A DNA stretch of 64,000 nucleotides, from contig NC_085136.1 in the NCBI RefSeq assembly GCF_035046485.1, positions 157,654,754-157,718,753 of the forward strand. Reading direction: 5' to 3'. The notes under the pieces are model-generated. The model saw only the letters and a program-made list of their open reading frames with translations, was not told the origin of the DNA and did no database searches. The DNA is from Aedes albopictus. Taxonomy: Eukaryota; Arthropoda; Insecta; Diptera; Culicidae. Made by a program: the position numbers and the translations under genes. This document shows, one piece after another, positions 22,986 through 33,204 of the stretch; positions within the stretch are counted from its first letter, which is position 1; each line of letters begins with the position of its first letter.

Positions 22986-23222
22986 AATTTCAGTTATCAA
23001 TTTCAAAGCAAGACCAGTGTAGTGCAATCAGGAATTTACTGGCATCGTTCCTGATGTGCCCGAGGTACTCTTAGCTGAGCTGAAGTACTTTTGAAGTGGT
23101 GCCATGTCGCTTGTAGAGAGTTGCTTCCAGATGTGTGGAAATTCTGCTGTGCCCCCGCCGCCTTGGCTTACTCCGTTTGAGCTCATCGTGTTTCCAGACC
23201 TCAGTCATCTCCCGGTCTCTCT

Positions 23223-23350
23223 TCAATCTAGCTGACGTCAGAATGACAACAGTGCCTAGGCTGTACTATCATATAAGCTGACGGTCTTTGCGATCGATTA
23301 ACGCGTGGAAGCATGAGGTAGGAACTTGTGACGACCAGAGCTATGTTAGA
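23223..23350 (+). repeat. Dispersed repeat, copy 2
   Basis: Matches 16433-16574 in the same orientation and lacks a short segment around the agctaagcacacaactc word of copy 1. Confidence 0.65.
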
Positions 23351-23529
23351 CGGTAATCTGCTCAGGTCTAATAAGAAATGAAATGTTAGGTATTATTCCG
23401 TCTTATCTTAATTGTCCCTACTTTCCCATTCCCCTTGGCACACCTAAGTCAGTAAACTGCACATGAATCTAGCCACTCATCTGCGGCGCCCGACTAACGA
23501 CTACAAGACATCACGCCCCGTGAGAAGCC

Positions 23530-23696
23530 CCCAAGCAACACACATGTTATATAAAAGTTTCGACAGCGCAAGTTTTGGTTGTATAGAAGTTTATTTTACG
23601 TTATTCCAACACAATGTTAGAATTACGTAAAATAAACTTCTATACAACCAAAACTTGCGCTGTCGTAACTCTATTATAACATGTGTGTTGCTTGGG
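23530..23696. mobile_element. 167-bp near-perfect palindromic MITE, GCC duplication
   Basis: Almost the entire element is an inverted repeat: CCCAAGCAACACACATGTTA at the left pairs with the right end, and the arms meet around a centre near 23605. The flanks are GCC (23527-23529 and 23697-23699). No coding. A 3-bp duplication is compatible with several DNA-transposon superfamilies. Confidence 0.8.
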
Positions 23697-24045
23697 GCCA
23701 AAGGCCACGTTCATAATAAATTAACAAAACAGTTGGAACCAACTGGTCAGATCGGGCTATTACTCCAATAAATCATGAAGGCGACGATGGCAACCGATGC
23801 ATTTGCCTCAATGTGGACTTTCAATTTCAATGAAACGGCGTTTTTCTCTCCCTATCACGTTACAGACATCCTTGTCCCATACACTGACTGTGTTGCAGCT
23901 GATTAGCTTCGGTTCGAGAGACCCTAACCTATCTCCGGGATAATGGGACGTGTGAAGGAAACAGCTTACCCATACGTGTAAGCGGATTCAATCAACTGTT
24001 TACGAACGTGCTTGGTTTAATCAAGTACTTCAACAGGATACCTAT

Positions 24046-24203
24046 GGGGGCATCCATTAAGTACGTCACGGTCCTAGGGGGGAGGGGGGGTTTGTGAAAG
24101 TGTGACGAGCCATGTATTAGGTATAGGAAAACCCCGTACGAAGGGGGGAGGGGGGGGGTCGAAAATTCCCAATTTAAGCGTGACGTACTTAATGGATGCT
24201 CCC
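24046..24203. mobile_element. Foldback MITE, GGGGCATCCATTAAGTACGTCA ends
   Basis: The ends gggggcatccattaagtac and gtacttaatggatgctccc are inverted repeats of about 24 bp. G-rich runs lie in the interior on the plus strand (near 24078-24090 and 24145-24160). A TA duplication is possible but ambiguous. A degenerate relative is at 18436-18632. Confidence 0.78.
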
Positions 24204-25202
24204 TATATTCTCAGCGAAAATGACTGCTCTGTTCTGATTTGACGTTAAAGACGTATCGCTCTAATCGAACGGTAAGATTGAAGAATAATTTATTAACATT
24301 TGATTAGACGGGGTTTCCATAGATTGGAATTTTTTACTGTTTGTAATCGGTATTGTCGGTTTCCTCTGTATCCTATGCAACTTTTGCCCGAAGACAGAGC
24401 GGATTAACTGTCTTAGAATAGGTAATTATGCTTATAATTAGCAAAGTTATGAATGTTCCACAATTGATTGCTACCCTCTAAATGCAGTACTTATTGAAGG
24501 AGTTTAAGAAATGGGACTATTCTCAGCCCGCCTTACCACTAACTGCCAAGTAGTCTAATTAAGTTTGCTTCTTGAAGAAACTTTCTCTAGTGAAGGTAGC
24601 ACGCTACCTCCGACTGTTGTTTGCTCGAACGAAGTATACATCAATTGGATAGAATTAAATCAATCTTCTTAATTAAGCTATGGGTAAATCTCATTCACTC
24701 AAAGGCGGTGGCGCTTTCATTGGATAAGGGTTGAAGCAAGATGAAACGTTTCTAGATCCTGAACTATGGGGAGAGATGGGGAACTGCCTCTCTGCAAGCT
24801 GCAGGTAAGTTGATTGTATCTAAACATCAAGATCCAAACGGTGGTTTAATTTTTCGAGCTCAAATAGAATTTTAAAATTTAGAAATAATAATGCATAATG
24901 GTCGATTCTTGTCAAGTAGAGATACAGCGATTGAGAATTGCACAAACTCGACATTGCTAGGTATAATCATAACCATTGCATGGTATTCGTTGAAGATGAA
25001 ATAGTAATTTAAATAGTTGAAATAGTAGGTAATTGAAGTTTTCCAGGAGAGGAATCAGAGTTTGAAATATGGATGGTCTGGAACAAACTCTCGTGAAGCG
25101 GTCTATTTCAAACCAAATGTTACTGCGGAAGCAGTCGGCGTTGCTAGGCAAGAAGGAGGGAACGTCAATGCGAGCTCATTACAATGTCTTTGACGACCTA
25201 GT
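24204..25202. other. Spacer without recognised features
   Basis: No gene, TIR or tandem repeat was recognised. It may belong to the decayed copia element that follows, but I see no LTR. Confidence 0.4.
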
Positions 25203-25337
25203 CCGGCAACCATGTGCGTAACTACAGCGAATTTGGCCCCTCAGCCCCAATGTCGTGCTCGCTTGTAATGCACTACAGCCAGCGTGCATGAGATTGGAAC
25301 TGAGGGGCCATATGCGCTGTAGTTACGCGCATGCCGG
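25203..25337. mobile_element. Small foldback MITE inside copia-like relic
   Basis: Inverted ends CCGGCAACCATGTGCGTAAC and CCGGCATGCGCGTAACTAC share GCGTAACTACAGCG and GGCCCCTCAG. About 135 bp; target duplication not evident. It lies just upstream of gag-like coding sequence. Confidence 0.6.
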
Positions 25338-25359
25338 TAACTCACCCTACCTCGATAGA

Positions 25360-26100
25360 TATAAGCCGCTGCTGGTGACGGCACTCAAGAAACTTGCAGA
25401 GAAGGACCTGAAGCTGGAGACAGTTTAGCAGCGGTTGCTGGTAGAAGAGCAAGCGGGCGGATCGTCTGGATGACTCGGATGAAGAATCAGAAAGCGGCAT
25501 TCGTAGGCGGTACTAGAAAGAATCACTGGAAGAATCAGAAGAAGTTTACTGGGAAGTGCCACCGATGCGGGGAAATTGGACACTTGAAGATAGCCTTTCA
25601 TGCAAACAAGCCGGCGGAGATGCTAATGCAGATCTGAAAGTGCCGGGAATCTTTCGATGGCGCTAGAGAGCACGCCACTCATCCATTCAGATGTGTGTAT
25701 TGACCCTCTTGATCCACCGGCCTGGGATAGAATTCATTGACAACTGGACATGGACACATTTTGCAGTAATCTACACAATCAAGCGTAAGTAGGAGGTCTG
25801 TCGGTGTCTCAAGGAATATGCAGCTATGTCAACTACGCAATAGCAGTCCCAAGTGTGCAAGTTAACCATGTATCATGGCTATGAATACTCTTCTACTGAA
25901 CAGCGGGACTACTACCAGGACCAGGACGTTCTAACCAAACTTTGGTTGAAAAGGTAAGATCTATGTTAGTAGATTCGACTATTTTGAAGAATATGTGGTC
26001 GGAAGCGACCGTTACTGCGACGAACTTGCTGAACCATTGTTATACAGTGGGATTGGCTGAAAATGTAACCGCTGCTGAACGATGAATAAAGGTAAAACCG
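25360..26100 (+). pseudogene. Decayed Ty1/copia gag-pol relic
   Basis: Gag remnants (VTALKKLAEKDLKLETV) precede the zinc knuckle GKCHRCGEIGHLKIAFHANK, whose last Cys is replaced (near 25545-25610). After a gap lacking the protease and most of integrase comes a late integrase segment (VRSMLVDSTILKNMWSEATVTATNLLN, near 25955-26030). Stops and frame changes occur throughout. It is a different, older copia lineage from the one at 34131-40300. Confidence 0.68.
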
Positions 26101-26756
26101 GACTTTAGCAATATTGTTAACGAACGGTAACTGAAAACTTTTTTTTTGTTTTGATGTTGGCAGTAGAGACTCAAGTCAAATCGTTATATCGACCCGACAA
26201 CAGTGAAGGCTCGTTGCATTCAGGGGTGGCTTGAAATGTCAAGCAACGAGCGGACATAAAAAATGCGAAATAATTCAGAGTTAATGGGTAGGTTTGAGAG
26301 GATCGGTTTCGATCGTTGTGGAAGTTGGTATCGGAGTGACGAGACAGTTGTGTCTGCGGCAAATCAAAAAGTGTGCACGTGAAGGTTAAGATCTACTGAT
26401 CGATCCTTAGGGAGTAATTCAGGTGGGATTTGAGATACCCCCCCCCCCTTATTTGAGGATGGGTAGTTCGCTGCAAAGCTGCTCAGACGCACTGATCACG
26501 CCTCACGCTCTGTGCCAGAAGCGTTTACCACCCCCGTTTTCTGATCACGTGAAACAATTGGGCATTTAAAGTTCTGACGGAGTCCCGTCGCATTTGAAGC
26601 TTCCATCAAACAGGCCGTCTGGAATAATCCGTGTCTCGTGGCAGAAGTCTGACCCACATTACCAGGTCATGTACTCTGCCTCGAGTCCAGCGTTTCGACG
26701 GTACTGGACATCACCAGATGCCAATACCCATGATGCCTTTTTTAACCAATCAATGG
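26101..26756. other. Spacer without recognised gene
   Basis: Contains a C9-10 homopolymer near 26440. No coding or repeat call is supported. Confidence 0.4.
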
Positions 26757-27190
26757 AGGGGGGGATAATCTACTCAGCAGACATCTGAGCAGAGAAGTCC
26801 ATATAGTGTGGGGTTAAGGACCGTCGTCTACAACAAAAGTGAAAGCCAGAACTACTCTTTCCTCGACCCATTAAACTACATTCCCATGGTCACCAAACAC
26901 TTCGTCTCTCCGGAACCATCAAGAAGGCATTGCTTCAGAGAGGGGCTAGTCAATATCGCACCCTGACCAAGTGCTGAAAGTCTCTATAAAATAGCTAAAT
27001 CAATCAATCAATCGCACCCGAAGGTTAGCTGCGTAGCCTGCCGTAACGAATATCCAACACTCACTTTGTGGAGTCCACCAAGGTAGCATGCTGACGCTTA
27101 GCCAGTTTTCCGAATGGTCCTTACCATTTCCTTTGTCCTCGAAAAGGAAGCAGGGTATGCCACCACGCCTTCTTCTAACTGCAAAGCTAG
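26757..27190 (-). mobile_element. R1 copy 4: 3' UTR fragment, split by a 49-bp insertion
   Basis: The reverse complement matches the R1 3' UTR: ggataatctactcagcag at the 3' end, ctttcacttttgttgtagac, then cttcttggtggttccggag and gctaagcgtcagcatgctac. It is more diverged than copies 1, 2a and 2b. A 49-bp piece with an AATC tail interrupts it at 26964-27012. Confidence 0.78.
26964..27012 (+). mobile_element. Extremely truncated retroposon end, 49 bp, 7-bp target duplication
   Basis: Inside the R1 3' UTR the word cgcaccc occurs at 26957-26963 and again at 27013-27019, while other R1 copies have it once. Between them is tgaccaagtgctgaaagtc followed by tctataaaatagctaaat and an (aatc)n tail. This looks like the last bases of a SINE or LINE inserted by target-primed reverse transcription. 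Confidence 0.7.
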
Positions 27191-27238
27191 TATGAAACTA
27201 ATCGACAACTTGTCAGTGCCGGGCCGACTCAAGACGCA

Positions 27239-27310
27239 AGAGACTCTCCGGCAATCCCAGGGTCGGCTAGCTAAGTAGCTAGCCGACCTTGGGATTGCCG
27301 GAGAGTCTCT
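27239..27310. repeat. Near-perfect cruciform palindrome, 34-bp stem, 4-nt loop
   Basis: Left arm 27239-27272 and right arm 27277-27310 are reverse complements except for one position; the loop is aagt. It is followed directly by a 16-bp perfect palindrome, acccagttaactgggt (27312-27327). It is too short and compact to be a typical MITE, and no target duplication is obvious. Confidence 0.85.
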
Positions 27311-27327
27311 TACCCAGTTAACTGGGT

Positions 27328-28289
27328 AATCAAGGGCTTTTCGTGCTACAAAAACACTACACAGATCTTTAACGTTTCTTACATAATTTTATTAAATGTC
27401 CTAATTGTGGCGTGTGCGTGTTGTTCTGTGTATAAAATCTGTGTTAATTTGTTATGTGTGGCCTATTCTAATGTTGGTACCGGTACATACCGCTGCTGAG
27501 TGTTGATGCGGGGTTCGTTGGCCGACACAGCGACTCCAGTCGAGCTGTGCGGTCGGAAATCTCGCCGGATGGCAAGGCGAGCGGGGCCGGTACTCGGCCG
27601 ACGGGACCAGCGGGCGTTGCTGGGGGGGGGGGGGGGATCAGAGGCGTCTTCCCTCATGGGCGCTATCGACCGACCGTGGCATGGCCACCTTGGGAAGTCG
27701 AGAGGGGAAAGCTCCTTGGTAATTAGGGCCTTTGGCCCGAGCTGTACGTCCTCCTATGAGGACTGAGGTTCTTTGACGGATCGCGGGAACCGTTCCCGGT
27801 TCCACGGGCCGAGCCGTGTGCTGGACGGAGACCTATTTTAGGTCCAACAAAAGAGGTCCTGAGCAGGATTCTTCCCGGGTATCCACTTGACCACGTCAAG
27901 GGGGGGGGGTCTTGGTTCTCAAACCGAATATCACTGCACTGTGAAAATCACACGTCTTAGCACACGGACGCCTGTTAAATTATTAGCCAGTTTTGGGCAA
28001 TGGCCGTTCAAATTCCAATTTTCTCCCTTCCCGTCATTCTCATCAACCATCATTTTATATGCTATTTCGCTCGAAGTCCAATTTGCTGTCCCATATTCAA
28101 TAGCGAGACAACACATTTACAGCGGCACAGGACCCTAACGCTTCTGTGGTACTTCTACTGTTCTTACACAAGAAACGTGAAGGGTCCGACACTCAACATA
28201 TAATACAACACAAAAATTAACAATTTGTTACCAAACCAAACGGTTACAAGTATTAAGAACTGATAACGCGTGCACAGCGATTTGATCTT
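27328..28289. other. GC-rich spacer with G homopolymer
   Basis: 27480-27900 is GC-rich, with a run of about 15 G near 27622-27636 and another G run near 27900. It resembles non-LTR 5' UTR sequence in composition, but I cannot support that by alignment. No gene is called. Confidence 0.35.
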
Positions 28290-28640
28290 CCCGCAAGTAA
28301 GGCCTTTCAACCAGCACACAGAAGGACGTGCCGACATCGGGCCTCCACATGCCCCCGGCCTTGCCGAGGACACCTTTCCAACTGCGCTCTCGAATCCAAC
28401 CAAGTAGACCGACACCACGACTGCAACGATACCAGGATGTTCTCCCACGGCATCTTATTCGTTGCGAGCGTCAATTTCGACCACAGGGCACCGGTATGAC
28501 CTACGTAGCTGACTCTAAACCCTTTTATCACCTCTTATATAGCGTCTGAACTAGCCATTCTCCGAGTCCGCGCGACATTTGGGAGAACCCGCATGCCCGT
28601 AACGATGTAGATACTGTCGGAAGCAGCCATGGCCTGAAAG
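28290..28640 (-). mobile_element. R1 copy 5: diverged 3' fragment with internal deletion
   Basis: The reverse complement reads atggctgcttccgacagtat, jumps from cgggcatgcg to cgcggactcggagaatggct (a deletion of roughly 200 bp of the ORF2 end), then follows the 3' UTR through ggtcataccggtgccctg to ggaaaggtgtcctcggcaag. It is clearly the same family but more diverged. Confidence 0.75.
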
Positions 28641-28689
28641 TACCTGAGTCAGGTGGAATCAGGTGGTTCACCTGCCTTTGGTGAAACTG

Positions 28690-28841
28690 TTCTTGGTGTC
28701 GAAAGATCAGATATGTTAGCTAGGCTCGGATCGTCACACCAATTTATAGGACCAGAACCCTTTTGTGGGCCTTCTGCTGCATCTCTTAAAATGGAGCTGA
28801 AGGTATGGGAATTATTAAAAGTGGAGGCCAATTGGAAAAAA
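28690..28841 (+). pseudogene. Non-LTR element (RNase H type), RNase H tail; continues at 30885
   Basis: The frame reads SDMLARLGSS, FIGPEPFCGPSAASLKMELKVWE and VEANWKK, typical of the end of the RNase H domain found in I/LOA-type non-LTR elements. It is cut within an A run by the Helentron-like element and resumes at 30885 with TPIARQAKRFISPNVNM. Confidence 0.68.
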
Positions 28842-29539
28842 CCCAGATTAATCCACCTAGTGGTGATAGTGCCTTTCTCGTCAAATATGTACTTTTCGTC
28901 GACGTTAGCCAAAATGTTCCTGAATCCTGAAAACACTTCATATAGAAAAGCAACAATTTTAACAAAGCCATCATCGATTTTCGAAACTTATTGACTTATT
29001 AACTTATGACCCCATTCCAACCACTGCGGCAGCGGGGTGAGCGTCAGTTAATGCATGAAGAAGGTTAACTTTATTCACAATCACAGATCACTTTGTAATC
29101 TTCGCCAATGTTTATTTCAGCACACTTTAGACTATATTTTATTTATCATTGGTAACATAATTCATGTAAAATTTGAAAAACGCATTCAATACTTGAATTT
29201 CATTTTCATTCAAATTTCAATCGCAATAAGATAAGTGAGGGCACAACCAGCCGCACCCAAATTGTGAACTGTAATTTTAGAAGCATAAGTAGATTGAATA
29301 TTGAAAAACTGTATAAGGGGTTGATGCGATTAAATTATATTTTTTCCATAAAACGTTGATCCATCCTACTATACATTTACATCGCAGGAATCTAAAATGG
29401 TGTGATTTGAAGAGATCGCTTTGGTCACGATTTTGTTCTCTTGTATATATAATCTCATAATCTTACCCAACATTTACATGCTATCAAAAAAGCCACAGTT
29501 TGATTTATCGCTTTGACATTTATTTTGTTCACTTTTATA

Positions 29540-30540
29540 ATTCCGCTATTTGATGTGCAGCTTGCATGGGTTTTGTAAAATTTTGCGTTTGACCACTTCC
29601 GGCGGGACACCAGCAACCGATTCCGGTTGTGTCAAATATGGTCTGCGACTATGTTTTTGTCATCAGTTCATCGGGTTACCTGAAATGCCGAAATAAAATG
29701 TGATCTGAGGCTATTTTCTTGCTAACCGTTCGGCAAGTTTTTGAAAGTACCGCGATTTTATGTATCGCATGCGTGATTTTGGTTACTTCTATTAAACCAC
29801 TCCCGATGGAACACCCACAACCGATTCCGAAATATTATTTTAAGTTCTAGATGTGGCCTGAGACTATTTCGGGTTTGGTGTCACTTCCGGCCCGGAACCG
29901 GTTGCGGAACACTACCGATAGTCTCTTAAATAGTCTGAGCCTATTCGCTTGCTAAAGTTTATTGGGTTATCAAAAAAGCCATGGGTTTGGAACTATAGTT
30001 TCGGCACTACTGACAGTCCATAATGTGGTCTTAGCCTACTTCCTCAATATCCGGTCCTCAAGTTTTGTCAACTTTAATATACGGCCACTTTCGGCGGAAC
30101 ACCCGTAACCGGTTCCGAAGCACTACCGGTTCAGATATGGTCTGAGACTGTTTTCTTGCTAACTGCTCATTAGGTTATCGAAAATGCCGCAGTTTGATGT
30201 GTCGCATGCATGGATTTGGTTCACTTTTATATTTGGCCACGTCCGGCGGGACATCCGGAACCGGTTCCGGAACACAACCGGGTCAGATATGGTCTGAGAC
30301 TGTTTTCTTGCTAACTGCTCATCAGGTTATCGAAAATGCCGCAGTTTGATGTGTCGCATGCATGGATTTGGTTCACTTTTATATTTGGCCACTTCCGGCG
30401 GGACATCCGGAACCGGTTCCGGAACACAACCGGTTCAGATATGGTCTGAGACTGTTTTCTTGCTAACTGCTCATCAGGTTATCGAAAATGCCGCAGTTTG
30501 ATGTGACGCATGCATGGATTTGATTCACTTTCATGTATGA
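29540..30540 (+). repeat. 152-bp tandem repeat array inside Helentron-like copy 2
   Basis: The word gtcgcatgca (or gacgcatgca) recurs at 30201, 30353 and 30505, exactly 152 bp apart, with nearly identical intervening sequence that includes ggaaccggttccgga and ggtctgagactgttttcttg. Older, diverged units extend left to about 29540. The unit matches that in 52030-53330 on the opposite strand. Confidence 0.85.
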
Positions 30541-30851
30541 TACCTTCCAAGGGTACCGGTCCGGAACACGTAAATGGCCATAACTTCGGAACGGCTTGAC
30601 CGATCCGAACCATTTTCAATAGGAAACAATGGGACCAGATTCTGCGTCGAATGAACCGTCGGTCATTAAAATCGGTTGAGGTTTACTGCCAAAAAGTGAT
30701 GTGAGTTTTTTTTGTACACATACACACATACACACACACACACATACACACACACAGACATCACCTCAATTCGTCGAGCTGAGTTGATTGGTATATGTGA
30801 CTTGACCCTCCGGGCCTTCTATCAAAAAGTCGTTTTTGAAGTGAACATATA

Positions 30852-30884
30852 GCCTTTCCAGTACACTTAGTGTACGAGAAAGGC
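30852..30884 (+). other. 3'-terminal hairpin of Helentron-like copy 2
   Basis: gcctttcc-agtacact-tagtgtac-gagaaaggc forms a stem with gtacactt/aagtgtac-type pairing inside and gcctttc/gaaaggc outside, separated by a 2-nt mismatch bulge. Position and shape fit the 3' stem-loop of Helentrons. Confidence 0.75.
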
Positions 30885-31400
30885 AAAAAACTCCAATAGC
30901 GAGGCAGGCGAAACGTTTCATTAGTCCAAACGTTAACATGACTCGCAAAATATTGGAACTCTCCTAGAAATATATTAGCATGTATACTGGTCTTATGACA
31001 CGTCATTGTCCGAGCCGATATCATTTGAAGCTAATCGGAAAACTTCAAAATGATCTGTGTCGTTTTTGCAACACAGAACAGGAAGACTCGGCACACTTGT
31101 TATGCCATTGTCCGGCAATTTTCAATCAAAGAGTAAGGTTCATCAATAAGGGGCTACTTGAACCCTTTGAAATCTGGATAACAAATCCCAGTACGGTAGT
31201 GCACTTCATCCTAAGTGTAGTGCCGTGCTGGGGAAATGCTTTGGCAATCGATGACGACCACTCCTGATAGTGGTACGTTATCCATACAAAGCTAAACAAA
31301 AATGGGGTAAATGTCACAATAGATCAAAACAATGGTCGCAGTGATGATAATACTCAACACGGAATAAAAAAATAGTAAAATCGCAGTTAAATCATGTACA
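30885..31400 (+). pseudogene. Non-LTR element C-terminal zinc knuckle and 3' UTR
   Basis: Continuation of 28690-28841. It reads RQAKRFISPNVNMTRKILEL, a stop, MYTGLMTRHCPSRYHLKLIG, then the zinc knuckle CRFCNTEQEDSAHLLCHC, ending at 31267. A short A-rich 3' UTR follows to about 31400 (ataaaaaaatagtaaa). The zinc-knuckle tail and RNase H point to the I/LOA group; exact clade unknown. Confidence 0.7.
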
Positions 31401-31542
31401 TACATAAATATTTTTAACCGTCATGTGTCCGACATGACATTTTTTGCTTTTTTTCTACACCATGTATTTTAAATGGGTGCTGGGCACATACGGGTGTAAA
31501 GAATATATAAAAACTAGTGATAAATAATTACTTCTTACGCGT

Positions 31543-31650
31543 TTCGGGGAAACGGCATTTGGGTAAACAGCTTTCGGGGAAAAGGGGCATTCGGGGAAAC
31601 GGCGTTCGGGGAAACGGCGTTCGGGGAAATGACATTCGGGGAAAATTATG
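31543..31650. repeat. Minisatellite, ttcggggaaacggc units
   Basis: About seven imperfect units of 14-18 bp built on ttcggggaaacggcg. Antisense it reads as FPERR/FPEC repeats, which is a by-product of the repeat and not a gene. Confidence 0.75.
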
Positions 31651-31734
31651 TAGCACAATCGAGGCAAATACTAAGTAATAATAACTTCTCCTGATGTGCG
31701 GATATTACATCTTCGTATGAACTTGATACAGTAT

Positions 31735-32709
31735 GAACTTTTTTTCTCCCACAAAAAAATTCAACATGCTGTAACTTTTAATAGAGTGCATCAAAAAATC
31801 TTTGATTTTGACTGTTTGTCAACCTATTATATGTGCATCATTGGTACAAATTTGGGCTCGATTGATTAATTTTTTGCGAAGTTAGAGCCGTTCGGGTAAA
31901 ACACTACTTTTTAGACAACTAATTTTTGAACTGTCATATCTCCGAAATCAGAATTTTTTAACGTTTATCAACAACATATTCATACTTAATATGACGTTAT
32001 AAAATGTAATATTTTCTCACGGGGAATTAAGTTATACCGGGTCGAAATTTTTACCCATATAGAGGAAAATAAGTCAAATTTACAATACCACACAAAAATT
32101 ATTAAATGTGTTCTTCCTTCAATCTAAATAGGCTCTAATATATCTGATTAGATATAATTTGAGAACAGAAGTGGAAAATCTTTGGCTATCAACACTAAAA
32201 TTCATTGACATTGATATAAAAAAATACATTTTTTCGAGAAAAATCCAAAAAGTGTCAATCCATGATAACTTTTTTCAACGTTTAAAAAGTACCTATGTTT
32301 TAATAGTTTGTGAAGCATTTACATATTGTTAGTGTACGTTCAAAATTTCATTCAATTCGGTTCACTGGTTTCCGAGATATGACAGCTCAAAAATGAGTTG
32401 TCTAAAAAATAGTAAATAAAAAGAAAATCGCATTAAGTACTGTTCCTACTGTTAACGCGATTTTCTTTTTATTTACAGATATTCCCCTAACAAGCCCAGG
32501 TCATCATTAAAAAATAATGTTTTACCCGAACGGTTCCAAATTTACAAAATATTAATCAATTGAGCCCAAATTTGTACTAATGGTGCATATAGGTTGACAA
32601 ACAGCCAAAATTTGAGATTTATTGATGCACTCTATGAAAAATTATAGCATGTTGAACTTTTTTGTGAGAGAAAAAAGTTGCCTATCCCAAACATTTTGGG
32701 CATCCCCTG
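31735..32709. mobile_element. TA-type foldback MITE, copy 2, enlarged and left-end truncated
   Basis: The arms match 15658-16122: left tctcccacaaaaaaattcaac and aacatgctgtaac, right ttatagcatgttgaac and ending acattttgggcatcccctg. The left terminus lacks about 27 bases. The interior is larger, and its right side is interrupted by a ~100-bp segment with a 20-bp perfect hairpin (32412-32431 with 32457-32476). Confidence 0.7.
32412..32476. repeat. Hairpin, 20-bp perfect arms
   Basis: gtaaataaaaagaaaatcgc (32412-32431) is the exact reverse complement of 32457-32476, with a 25-nt loop. It interrupts sequence that is continuous on the opposite arm of the enclosing MITE, so it arrived later. Confidence 0.75.
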
Positions 32710-33009
32710 TAGATATCGCATGTGCATTAAATAGCTTTGCTTCTTTTAAATCTCCAAAATGTGAATACTTTAAACATGTTTTGATTAATTTGCTTGTTTG
32801 CAGCCTTGCTATTTCTAAATTTTGGCGGGATAATACTATCAAGTATATTCCGGGAGTAGATAATGCATCGTATGAAGATTAGACCTATCAGTTTGACCTC
32901 TTTCTTCTGAAATGATTAGAACGCTTTGCGAGCATCAAATCCGTGATGTTTTTCTAGTAAACATGTCTCTCCATGGGAACCAACATGCTTCCTAAAATGT
33001 AAAGTCCAC

Positions 33010-33140
33010 TGTGATTCGTTTACACAATGTTGCTTACGATATCAAGAAAGCATTCACTCTAAAGCAATTTTGTTTGGGTGTTTTCTTGGATTTCCAGGAT
33101 ACTTTTGAACACGTACTTTTCGATTCCATATTGGAAACCG
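33010..33140 (+). pseudogene. Short non-LTR RT fragment
   Basis: Reads YDIKKAFTLKQFCLGVFLDF followed by QDTFEHVLFDSILE, resembling the first catalytic motif region of RNase H-type non-LTR RTs (the Asp of FLDF is kept). Too short to classify. Confidence 0.55.
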
Positions 33141-33204
33141 CAAGAATTATTCTGTTTCTCTTTAATTATTTCCATTTGGAATCACCAAATGCTCAAAATT
33201 TATT

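Larger units (their letters stand above)
28842..30884 (+). mobile_element. Helentron-like non-autonomous element (HINE/DINE-1 architecture), copy 2
   Basis: Seen directly: the 5' end (cccagattaatccacctag), followed at 28871-28881 by gcctttctcgt; diverged then near-identical 152-bp tandem repeats to about 30540; a core (about 30570-30710); an AC-rich microsatellite (about 30714-30757); and a 33-nt terminal hairpin (30852-30884) whose last 11 bases are the inverse of the 5' subterminal gcctttctcgt. Both sides abut A6. The same order occurs in copy 1 at 51709-55510. Known of DINE-1/HINE elements: asymmetric subterminal inverted repeats, central tandem repeats, a microsatellite, a 3' stem-loop, and insertion in T-rich sites. 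The assignment is inference; no Rep/helicase is encoded. It splits an RNase H-type non-LTR relic. Confidence 0.75.

Noticed and set aside
31455..31667. Minus-strand FPERR-repeat peptide
   Set aside because: Translation of a short minisatellite, with no supporting context.
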